Source: an uncultured bacterium
GTDB lineage: Bacteria > Chloroflexota > Anaerolineae > JACIWP01
DNA: 12,569 nt
Direction: 5' to 3'
Assembly: GCA_903872005.1 (NCBI GenBank)
Contig: CAIQJD010000317.1
Location: 1 to 12,569 of the forward strand
The position numbers and the translations under genes were made by a program. The notes beneath the pieces were generated by a model that worked only from the letters and a program-made list of their open reading frames with translations, was not told the DNA's origin and did no database searches. How positions within the stretch are numbered: the stretch's first letter is position 1; the number at the start of each line of letters is the position of its first letter. Of this stretch, positions 1 to 5,922 are shown in pieces.

Positions 1-211
1 GCAGGCTATCCTCGCTGAGGCAATTCACGGCCTTCGCCAGGATGCGCGCGGTGGAGGTCTTGCCGGTGCCGCGCGGCCCACAAAAGAGGTAAGCGTGCGC
101 GATCTTGTTCCGCTCCAGGGCGTGGCGCAACGTCTGTGTGACATGCTCCTGCCCCACCACCTCTTCAAATGTCTGCGAACGCCACTTCAGATAGAGCGCT
201 TGCGCCGGCAT
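1..211 (-). CDS. dnaX: DNA polymerase III subunit gamma/tau, N-terminal fragment (cut by window edge)
   Basis: This is the first 70 codons of the clamp-loader ATPase that places the sliding clamp on DNA during chromosome replication. The translation starts [20 protein letters not shown] and continues with the family pattern GQEHVTQTL, then [20 protein letters not shown], which holds the Walker A P-loop (GPRGTGKTS, about residues 45-53). It ends in the AKAVNC segment typical of DnaX, just before the zinc-binding cysteines expected further on, outside the window. The ATG at 211 is preceded by GGAGAG about 4 bases away, which fits a ribosome binding site. The gene reads away from the response regulator, so the two share a divergent control region. 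Identification is firm because order and spacing of these motifs are characteristic; only the C-terminal part, which would tell a long tau form from a short one, is missing. Confidence 0.95.
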   Translation of the reverse strand, partial: MPAQALYLKWRSQTFEEVVGQEHVTQTLRHALERNKIAHAYLFCGPRGTGKTSTARILAKAVNCLSEDSL

Positions 212-243
212 GATCTCTCCGTTCCCTCGTCAAGTTCTGCCCA

Positions 244-272
244 AGTGTAACATCGTTGGCCCTTTCGCGCAA
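244..272 (-). promoter_or_regulatory. Possible dnaX promoter
   Basis: On the minus strand TTGCGC (272-267) is followed after 17 bases by TACACT (249-244). The -10 matches the sigma-70 consensus at four positions and the -35 at three, with ideal spacing. Transcription would start near 237, giving a leader of about 25 bases before the dnaX ATG at 211. It is a moderate match in GC-rich DNA and could be chance. Confidence 0.35.
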
Positions 273-381
273 GGACAAGCCGGCGTCAGGGTGTGTTTCA
301 ATTTTGGGGCGCGTGTGTAGCTTGGCGCCTTGTGCGCGTTTTGGTCCGGGCCAGACGCGCCGATCCATGACTAATGTACTG

Positions 382-410
382 TTGCGGGAATCGGCTCCCG
401 CGTGTATAAT
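382..410 (+). promoter_or_regulatory. Sigma-70-type promoter of the response regulator, with a dyad in the spacer
   Basis: TTGCGG (382-387) and a perfect TATAAT (405-410) are separated by 17 bases. Transcription would start near 417, leaving a leader of about 95 bases before the regulator ATG at 512. The spacer contains the perfect inverted repeat GCGGGA-ATCGGC-TCCCGC (384-401), which overlaps the last four bases of the -35 element and is placed where a repressor would block polymerase. The rest of the 300-base interval 212-511 shows no gene: short open frames there lack family features. Confidence 0.65.
384..401. promoter_or_regulatory. Candidate operator: 6-bp inverted repeat inside promoter spacer
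   Basis: GCGGGA and TCCCGC are exact reverse complements separated by 6 bases. The element lies between the -35 and -10 of the promoter that faces the response regulator and could bind a dimeric repressor, possibly the regulator itself. As RNA it would not be transcribed from this promoter, so a DNA-level role is more likely than a hairpin role. The binding protein is unknown. Confidence 0.4.
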
Positions 411-511
411 GTTAAAGTCAACCGCATCTATTCCCTTTACACTGCGTCAAGATATTGGACAAGGACGCGCGCCGGCGTTCCATCCATCCCGTTTGCCATG
501 AGGTTCACGGC

Positions 512-1258
512 ATGAGCCAGAAAGTGCTTGTCTATAGCCAGGACAAGACGCTCTGTACAATGCTCCACGAAGGTCTGCGGAAAAAGGGCTTCGACGTCAC
601 AACGACGAGCAATCGCAAGAAGGTACTCGACTGGATCAACGTCGAGCGCTCCGATTTCCTCTTCGTGGATGGGCTACAATCACCGCCCGAAGGAGTGCAA
701 TTCTGCGCCGAATTGCGCCGGCTGGATGCCGATATTCACATTCTTCTGGGCATCCCCAAACGCCAATCCGTCGAGTGCGCGGACGGCTGTATTACCGCGC
801 CCATCACCGTGCGTAAAGTACATCACCACATCCGCGCCCTGCTCCAGGCCGACGCGCGCCGGCTTGTCATCTCCGGCGACGTCGAGTTGGACGCGCGCAA
901 TCGCATCGTGCGCTGCAATGACCACGAAGCTCACCTGACGCCCAAAGAGGCGCGGCTCCTGCATCTCCTGCTGGATCGAGCCGGCGCCGTCGTCACGCGC
1001 GCCGAAATCATGCGCGAAGTCTGGGACACCGAATACCTGGGCGACATGCGTACCGTGGATGTGCATATCCGCTGGCTGCGGCGTAAGATCGAGTCCATGT
1101 CCAGCCAACCGACGCATATCCTCACCGTCCGCGGCCTGGGCTATCAATTCATCCCCATCGGGACCGCCACGCCGGCTCCACATCCCGCAGACTCAGACGA
1201 TCTCGCAGCGAGCGAAGATCTCCAACCACCGCGTGAACACGACCGCGAGGCTCTCTGA
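512..1258 (+). CDS. OmpR/PhoB-type winged-helix regulator with degenerate receiver domain
   Basis: A 248-residue DNA-binding regulator. Residues 1-112 form a receiver-like domain (MSQKVLVYSQDKTL...), and residues about 118-214 a Trans_Reg_C winged helix with the familiar LTPKEARLLHLLL, VTRAEIMREVW, VDVHIRWLRRKIE and ILTVRGLGYQF segments. The putative phosphorylation site D53 (FLFVDG) is kept, but the acidic pair after beta-1 is reduced to YSQD, the conserved Thr/Ser after beta-4 is replaced (HILLGIP), and the beta-5 Lys is an Ala (CITAPI). It may therefore act without normal phosphorylation. I chose the ATG at 512 because GAGG lies 8 bases upstream and the receiver begins there; an in-frame TTG at 455 would add 19 residues unlike the family. 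No histidine kinase is adjacent. A polar, Pro/Asp/Glu-rich tail (about 217-248) follows the DNA-binding domain. Target genes are unknown; the promoter dyad suggests autoregulation. Confidence 0.88.
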   Translation: MSQKVLVYSQDKTLCTMLHEGLRKKGFDVTTTSNRKKVLDWINVERSDFLFVDGLQSPPEGVQFCAELRRLDADIHILLGIPKRQSVECADGCITAPITVRKVHHHIRALLQADARRLVISGDVELDARNRIVRCNDHEAHLTPKEARLLHLLLDRAGAVVTRAEIMREVWDTEYLGDMRTVDVHIRWLRRKIESMSSQPTHILTVRGLGYQFIPIGTATPAPHPADSDDLAASEDLQPPREHDREAL

Positions 1259-1286
1259 CCCCGTTGCGGAAAGGCATGATCTCCAC

Positions 1287-1919
1287 ATGAGCGAAGCGAA
1301 AATCTACCCCAATGTCCAGATCGGAGCCGGCGCGGAAATCGGCGACTACGTCATCATCGGTGAGCCGCCGCGCGGCAAGGCCCCCGGCGAGCTGCCCACC
1401 ATCATCGGCGCCGGCGCCGTCATCCGCTCCCACACGGTGATCTATGCCGGTAATCGCATCGGCGACCATTTCCAGACCGGCCACCATGCCATGATCCGCG
1501 AAGAAAACACCATCGGGAATGATGTCAGCATCGGGACCGGCTCCATCGTCGAGCATCACGTCATCATCGAAGACGGCGTGCGGATCCACTCGCAAGCCTT
1601 CATCCCAGAGTACTCCAAACTGGAGCAAGGCTGCTGGTTAGGCCCCAACGTCGTCCTCACCAACGCGCTGCACCCCCAGTGCCCCAAAGTGAAGTCCTGC
1701 TTGAAGGGCGCAACCATCGGCCGGCGCGCCAAGATCGGCGCCAATACCACCATCCTGCCCGATCGCGCCATTGGCGAAGACGCTTTGGTCGGCGCCGGCT
1801 CCGTCGTGACGCGGGACGTGCCGGCGCGGGCCGTCGTCGCCGGCAACCCGGCCCGCATCATCAAGCAGATTGACGACCTGAATTGTCCCTACGACCTGGT
1901 GGAACGCCCCTACTTGTAG
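1287..1919 (+). CDS. Left-handed beta-helix (hexapeptide-repeat) acyltransferase
   Basis: A 210-residue transferase built almost wholly of hexapeptide repeats, seen as successive IGAGAEIGDY, IGAGAVIRSH, IGNDVSIGTG, IIEDGVRI, LGPNVVLTN, IGRRAKIGAN and IGEDALVGAGSVV units. The family makes trimeric enzymes that move acetyl or other acyl groups from CoA to sugars or amino sugars. The finish, VTRDVPARAVVAGNPARIIKQ, is the classic end of the sugar O/N-acetyltransferase group that includes the WbpD/WlbB and PglD-like enzymes; LTNALHPQCPK is the loop that often interrupts the helix, and a His there or at H113/H114 region could be catalytic. The exact substrate cannot be read from the sequence. The ATG at 1287 has GGAAAGG 12 bases upstream, rather far, and lies 28 bases after the regulator stop, so both are probably co-transcribed. 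A role in cell-surface or exopolysaccharide sugar modification is inferred from the family only. Confidence 0.85.
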   Translation: MSEAKIYPNVQIGAGAEIGDYVIIGEPPRGKAPGELPTIIGAGAVIRSHTVIYAGNRIGDHFQTGHHAMIREENTIGNDVSIGTGSIVEHHVIIEDGVRIHSQAFIPEYSKLEQGCWLGPNVVLTNALHPQCPKVKSCLKGATIGRRAKIGANTTILPDRAIGEDALVGAGSVVTRDVPARAVVAGNPARIIKQIDDLNCPYDLVERPYL

Positions 1920-1942
1920 CCTGCGCCATCTTGTACTATACT
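1914..1942 (+). promoter_or_regulatory. Likely promoter of the zinc-protein/peptidase/methyltransferase operon
   Basis: TTGTAG (1914-1919) is followed after 17 bases by TATACT (1937-1942), five of six matches to the -10 consensus. The -35 overlaps the acyltransferase stop codon at 1917-1919. Transcription would begin near 1949, about 33 bases before the ATG at 1982. The 62-base gap here is longer and more AT-rich than the neighbouring gaps, which supports a new start. Confidence 0.5.
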
Positions 1943-1981
1943 GCATCCCAACACTCGCGAGGTCGCATGGAGGATTATCCC

Positions 1982-2371
1982 ATGTTAAGCCAGGAATTGC
2001 TGGATATTTTGCGTTGCCCCCACTGCGCGCCGGCCGGCCGGGAAGGTGCGCTCGAGTTGGTCAAGGATAGCTGGCTGGTCTGTCAGGATTGCGGGCGCAA
2101 GTACCCGACTCAGGACGACATGCCCATCATGCTGGTGGAAGTCGGCGCCAAGTACATGGACACGCCGGCCGAGGAGCTGCCCTTTCCGCCAGAGATCGAG
2201 TTGATCCTGCCGCCGGCGCCGGCTGTCGAGATAGCCGACGCGGCGACCGATTGCCCCGCGCCGGCGCGCAGCGGCATCCCGCGCTGGCTGCTCCTCATCC
2301 CGATTCTGGTCGGCATCGTTCTGGTCATCCGCTGGATGGTAGAACGCTCTGCGGGATGCTGCGAGGACTGA
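1982..2371 (+). CDS. Trm112-like zinc-ribbon protein with C-terminal transmembrane anchor
   Basis: A 129-residue protein. Residues 1-60 match the Trm112p-like fold: MLSQELLDILRCPHC begins it, with a CPHC knuckle (C12, C15) and a second CQDC knuckle (C34, C37), then RKYPTQDDMPIMLVE, the family's YPI.dgIP.ml-type ending. Such domains in bacteria bind zinc and often accompany methyltransferases. A Pro/Ala/Glu-rich linker (about 61-99) leads to one hydrophobic helix (about 102-118, WLLLIPILVGIVLVIRW) followed by ERSAGCCED. No N-terminal signal is seen, so the zinc domain probably stays in the cytoplasm with the helix as a tail anchor. The usual small bacterial form is about 60 residues and soluble, so the linker and anchor are additions. 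The start at 1982 has GGAGG 8 bases upstream; an in-frame ATG at 1967 lacks one. It lies 17 bases before the secreted peptidase and is probably co-transcribed with it. Function unknown. Confidence 0.82.
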   Translation: MLSQELLDILRCPHCAPAGREGALELVKDSWLVCQDCGRKYPTQDDMPIMLVEVGAKYMDTPAEELPFPPEIELILPPAPAVEIADAATDCPAPARSGIPRWLLLIPILVGIVLVIRWMVERSAGCCED

Positions 2372-2388
2372 ACAAGCGACGAGGGACT

Positions 2389-3642
2389 ATGATGAGCGAA
2401 TTCCGGCGCAAAGCGCCTCTCCTGCTGCTGATGCTGGTTCTGGTCGTGTGCCTCTGGCCGGCCGGCGCGTTGGCCCAATCCGGCGCCGGCATCTCTGTCA
2501 GCCAGAATCAAGCAGTCGCGCATTTCGCGCAGGACGTGCAGTTCAGTCTCAAAGCCTCCAGCGGCAGCGCTATCCGCGAAGTCATCCTGTTCTATCGCAT
2601 CAGCGGCAGCGGCGTGACGACGCGCGCCTATCCCGACATCCGGCCCGCCCAGACCGTCAGCGCGGCCTACACCTGGGAGTTGGAAGCCGGCCAGCTTGCC
2701 CCGGGCACGGAAATCACCTACTACTGGGAAATCAGCGACAACGCCGGCGGTCAGCTACGCACCGAAGCCAGGTCCCTTGCCTACAACGATGACCGTTTCC
2801 AATGGCAAGAGTTCAGCGCAGGCCAGGTGCGGCTCTTCTACTATCAGGGCAAGCGCCCGGACGACCTGATGCAAGCAGCGCAGGCAGCCATTCAGAAGCA
2901 GGGCCAGCAAATTGGCGTCGTCCTGGAAAAGCCGATTCGCATCTACGTCTACGCCAGCCGCAACGACATGCGCCTTGCCATCCCCTCCCGCAGCTCGCGC
3001 TACGACGAGATGACCACCACCCTGGGCATCGTCATGGCCGAAGACACCCTCCTGCTGCTGGGCAGCGCCGCCGGCGTCGAGAAAACCCTGGCCCACGAAT
3101 TGACCCATCTGGTCGTTGGCCTGGCGACCAAAGGCCCTCTGAGCCGGCTGCCGCGCTGGCTCGACGAAGGGCTGGCAATGTACGCCGAAGGCCAACTCCC
3201 GGCCGGCAACAAGAGCGCCCTCGATAAAGCCGTTCGCGGCGACACCCTCATCTCGGTGCGCTCCCTCTCCGGCTACGCCGGCGACCCGAACCTCGTGGAC
3301 CTCTTCTACGGCGAGTCTTACAGTCTGGTCGCCTTCCTGCTGGACAACTACGGGAGCGCCAAGCTCCTGACCCTCTTGAACGTCTTCAAACGCGGCGCGT
3401 ATCAAGAGGACGCGCTGCAACAAGTGTACGGCTTCGGCATGGATGGCCTGGATGCGGCATGGCGCACATCGCTGGGGTTGAAGCCCCGCGTCGCCGGCTC
3501 CGCGCAGCCGATCCCGACGCGCGCCGCGACGCGCCAGACGGGCTTGCCCCAGTTTTGTGGGGCCAGCGTACTGCCGGCCGCCCTGCTCGGCCTCGCCGGC
3601 GTCTTCCGGCGCAACTTCGCCGGCGGGAGCAACCTTCGATGA
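2389..3642 (+). CDS. Secreted or surface gluzincin-type metallopeptidase (peptidase MA-like)
   Basis: A 417-residue exported protein. Residues 1-30 are a Sec signal peptide: basic start (SEFRRK), hydrophobic core LLLLMLVLVV and an ALA-Q cleavage site. Residues about 31-132 look like an Ig/fibronectin-like beta domain (TYYWEISDNAGGQLRTE). The catalytic domain has the zinc motif HELTH (H236, E237, H240) followed by RLPRWLDEGLAMYAEG, where E260 is the expected third ligand; this is the Peptidase_MA_2 pattern. The C-terminus has a lone Cys (C390), a hydrophobic stretch (SVLPAALLGLAGV) and RR, which resembles a surface-sorting or anchoring tail. Substrate is unknown. Two adjacent ATGs (2389 and 2392) follow GAGGG; the second has better spacing (6 bases), so the true start could be one residue later. 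The stop overlaps the next gene's ATG (ATGA), implying translational coupling. Confidence 0.87.
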   Translation: MMSEFRRKAPLLLLMLVLVVCLWPAGALAQSGAGISVSQNQAVAHFAQDVQFSLKASSGSAIREVILFYRISGSGVTTRAYPDIRPAQTVSAAYTWELEAGQLAPGTEITYYWEISDNAGGQLRTEARSLAYNDDRFQWQEFSAGQVRLFYYQGKRPDDLMQAAQAAIQKQGQQIGVVLEKPIRIYVYASRNDMRLAIPSRSSRYDEMTTTLGIVMAEDTLLLLGSAAGVEKTLAHELTHLVVGLATKGPLSRLPRWLDEGLAMYAEGQLPAGNKSALDKAVRGDTLISVRSLSGYAGDPNLVDLFYGESYSLVAFLLDNYGSAKLLTLLNVFKRGAYQEDALQQVYGFGMDGLDAAWRTSLGLKPRVAGSAQPIPTRAATRQTGLPQFCGASVLPAALLGLAGVFRRNFAGGSNLR

Positions 3643-4652
3643 CTACACCCAAGCGTCGTTTCCTCGGAGCTTTTTTCGGCGGACGCGCCGACCGCGTCCC
3701 TGTCGCCAACCCGGTCTCCTCGGTCACGCATGAATTGATGCAGGCGACCGGCGCCTTCTTCCCGGCCGTCCACCTGGACGCCGAAGGGATGGCGACCCTG
3801 GCCGCCGGCGTCCACACGATCCTCGGCCACGACGCGGTGATGCCGGTCTTCAGCGTGGTGCAGGAATCGGCCGGCCTGGGCTGCGACATCCACTGGGGCG
3901 ACGCGATGACGATGCCTACGGTGCGCGGCCACCCGCTCTCCGGCGTGGCGCGGCCGGCCATCCGGCGCGACTTCATGGCCCACCCGGCTTGTCAGACCGT
4001 CCTGGAAGCCATCCGCATCCTGCGCCGGCAATTCGGCGAGCGCGTCGCCATCATTGGCAAGGTCTTCGGCCCCTGGACGCTCTCGTATAACACGGTTGGC
4101 TTGCAGGAATTCTTGATAGACACCCTGGATCAGCCCGACCTGGTGCGCCGGCGGCTGGATGTCTTGAAAGAGGCGACCATCGAATTCGGCGTTGCCCAAC
4201 TGCGCGCCGGCGCGGACGTCCTCTGCATCGCCGACCACACCACCGGCAACCTGGTGCGCGCCGCCATGTACCGCGACTTCATGTTGCAGCTCCATCAGGA
4301 GATCAACGCGCGCATCGGCGGCCCCACCGTCCTGCACTGTTGCGGGCCTACCCTCGATCGCATGGACTACTTCGCCCAGGCCGGCTTCGACGCCTACCAC
4401 TTCGAGTCCGCCAATGACGCCGTCAAGGCGCGCCAGATCGTCGGCCGGCGCATGAGCCTCATCGGCAACATCAACAACCCCGAAGTCCTGCTGCGCGGCG
4501 CGCCAGCCGGCGTGCGCGAAGCCAGTCGCCGCGCCATTGCCGCCGGCGTGGACATCCTCGGCCCAGAATGCGCCGTCCCCCTGGGGACGCCCAACGCCAA
4601 CCTGCTGGCGATGGTCGAAGCGGCCGAGGAATTCGGTCGGCGGTCGGATTAA
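3639..4652 (+). CDS. Uroporphyrinogen decarboxylase family protein, methylcobamide:thiol methyltransferase (MtaA/CmuA) type
   Basis: A 337-residue TIM-barrel protein. It carries the zinc site of the methylcobamide methyltransferase branch: LHCCGPT (H233, C235) and, near the end, GPECAVPLGTPNANL (C311), matching the family's HxC...C arrangement and CxxPxxTPxxN ending. The N-terminus (RFLGAFFGGRADRVPVANP) and FGPWTLSYNTVG are also family-like. True HemE enzymes, which decarboxylate uroporphyrinogen III, usually lack this zinc site and begin with a different Arg-rich signature, so methyl transfer from a corrinoid to a thiol is the likelier chemistry, but no corrinoid protein or partner methyltransferase is in the window. 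Its ATG overlaps the peptidase stop by 4 bases and GGGAG lies about 9 bases upstream. Its stop shares the palindrome TTAA with the stop of the convergent M24 gene. The job beside a secreted peptidase is unclear. Confidence 0.83.
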   Translation: MTTPKRRFLGAFFGGRADRVPVANPVSSVTHELMQATGAFFPAVHLDAEGMATLAAGVHTILGHDAVMPVFSVVQESAGLGCDIHWGDAMTMPTVRGHPLSGVARPAIRRDFMAHPACQTVLEAIRILRRQFGERVAIIGKVFGPWTLSYNTVGLQEFLIDTLDQPDLVRRRLDVLKEATIEFGVAQLRAGADVLCIADHTTGNLVRAAMYRDFMLQLHQEINARIGGPTVLHCCGPTLDRMDYFAQAGFDAYHFESANDAVKARQIVGRRMSLIGNINNPEVLLRGAPAGVREASRRAIAAGVDILGPECAVPLGTPNANLLAMVEAAEEFGRRSD

Positions 4653-5893
4653 GCCGGCCGAATCATCGCCGAGCGATCCTGCTCCACCAGCGGCCGGCTC
4701 CCATGCGGCGTCGCCACAAAGCCGCGTTCCACCTGCAGCGACCCGACGCCAGGCAAGAACATGCCGGCTTCCAGGCTCACCACCATCGCGGCTTCCAGCG
4801 GCAAATCCGAAGCGACATCCACACCATCATCGCGGATCCGCAGCCCATTGTCCGGGGCCAGAATCGGATAGTCGCGCACTTCCAGCCCCACGCCATGCCC
4901 GTGCGGATAGCACGCGGTGAAGCCGGCGTCGTCCATCACCTGTTGCATGGCCGCCTGCACGCGTGAAGCGCGCACGCCCGGTCGCAGCGCCGCCGCGCCG
5001 GCTTCCACACTTGCCGCCAGTGCATCATAGCGCGCCTGCAGGGCCGCCGGCGGCTCCCCCAACGCCAGCGTCACGCCGGCGTCAGAGAAGTACCCGCCGT
5101 AGATGCACCCGAAATCCACGTACATGATCTCGCCAACCGCCGGCGCATACTGCGGCTCCGTCGCGATGCCCAGGCCGCATGGCCCGAAAGCGAAATGGTC
5201 GCAGTCCGCGCCGGCTTCCGCCACAGACGACCGAAAGCGCGCAATGACCTCGCCCATCGGCCGGCCTGGCCGCGCCAGCAGCAAACTCTCGCCGGCGGCG
5301 CGCTCGGCAATGCCGGCGGCGCGCTCCAGCCGGCTGATCTCTTCCGGCGTCTTGACCATGCGGATCAGGCGCAGCAGGTTGGAGCAATCCAGGAATTGCG
5401 CCGCCGGCAGGGCGCGGCGCAGCGCCAACAGCGCCGGGTGGGAGACATCCTCCATCTCGATCCCGATCCGTCCCGCGCCCAGGCCCCGTTCGCGCAAGAC
5501 CTCAGCCAACGCTGCCGACGCATCCGCGGCGCTGGGCCGACGCTGCAGCAACTCCTGAAACCGCTCCCAACCGGCCGGCGGACTCCCAGAGCCGGCGCTC
5601 AGATCAACGCCCGGATCGCCGTAGATACGCACATCGCGCACCCAGCCATCCGCGGCGTTGACCGCAAAGAGTGGGCTGATGACCAATGCCGGCGCGCCCT
5701 CGGCCGGCAGCAACGCATACGCCGGCATCCGATGAGCCGGCGCGCCCGGCGCGGCCATATACTCTTTGAACAGCGAATCGAGCCAACAGCGATAATCCGT
5801 CAGATAGGCCACATTGGCCGGCGAAGCAGCGACCAGCGCATCCAGCCCACTGACGCGCATATAGTCCAGGGCCCGCGCCCGATTCAAGAGCAT
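4649..5893 (-). CDS. M24 family metallopeptidase (Xaa-Pro aminopeptidase/creatinase-like)
   Basis: A 414-residue cytoplasmic protein with an N-terminal creatinase_N-type domain (about 1-175; MRVSGLDALVAASPANVAYLT) and a C-terminal pita-bread domain. The five metal ligands are in place: D260 (YVDFGC), D271 (YFSDAG), H333 (HGHGVG), E374 (SLEAGMF) and E389 (QVERG). The family removes N-terminal residues next to proline or, in creatinase and related members, hydrolyses non-peptide amides such as creatine without metal. Full ligands favour the metallopeptidase mode; substrate is not readable. RLIRMVKTPEEISRLERAA is the usual linker helix. AGGAG lies 9 bases before the ATG. It is the last gene of the minus-strand series, 29 bases after the FG-GAP gene, and its 3' end meets the plus-strand gene with no terminator between. 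The pairing with a creatininase-family gene two genes upstream hints at a shared amide-cleaving task. Confidence 0.9.
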   Translation of the reverse strand: MLLNRARALDYMRVSGLDALVAASPANVAYLTDYRCWLDSLFKEYMAAPGAPAHRMPAYALLPAEGAPALVISPLFAVNAADGWVRDVRIYGDPGVDLSAGSGSPPAGWERFQELLQRRPSAADASAALAEVLRERGLGAGRIGIEMEDVSHPALLALRRALPAAQFLDCSNLLRLIRMVKTPEEISRLERAAGIAERAAGESLLLARPGRPMGEVIARFRSSVAEAGADCDHFAFGPCGLGIATEPQYAPAVGEIMYVDFGCIYGGYFSDAGVTLALGEPPAALQARYDALAASVEAGAAALRPGVRASRVQAAMQQVMDDAGFTACYPHGHGVGLEVRDYPILAPDNGLRIRDDGVDVASDLPLEAAMVVSLEAGMFLPGVGSLQVERGFVATPHGSRPLVEQDRSAMIRPA

Positions 5894-5922
5894 CTTGCGT
5901 CTCTCCTCTCGCCCGACTGTGC

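Noticed and set aside
256..501. An 81-codon plus-strand open frame in the dnaX/regulator gap
   Set aside because: No ribosome binding site or family likeness, and it runs through the promoter at 382-410.
455..511. Longer start (TTG) for the response regulator
   Set aside because: The added 19 residues do not resemble a receiver, while the ATG at 512 has GAGG at good spacing and begins the beta-1 strand.
3402..4400. A 332-codon open frame on the minus strand
   Set aside because: It is antisense to the methyltransferase and peptidase genes and shows no domain; the plus-strand proteins have complete active sites.
3639..4652. HemE, heme biosynthesis uroporphyrinogen decarboxylase
   Set aside because: The HxC...C zinc ligands and the TPNAN ending belong to the methylcobamide methyltransferase branch, and no heme genes are adjacent.
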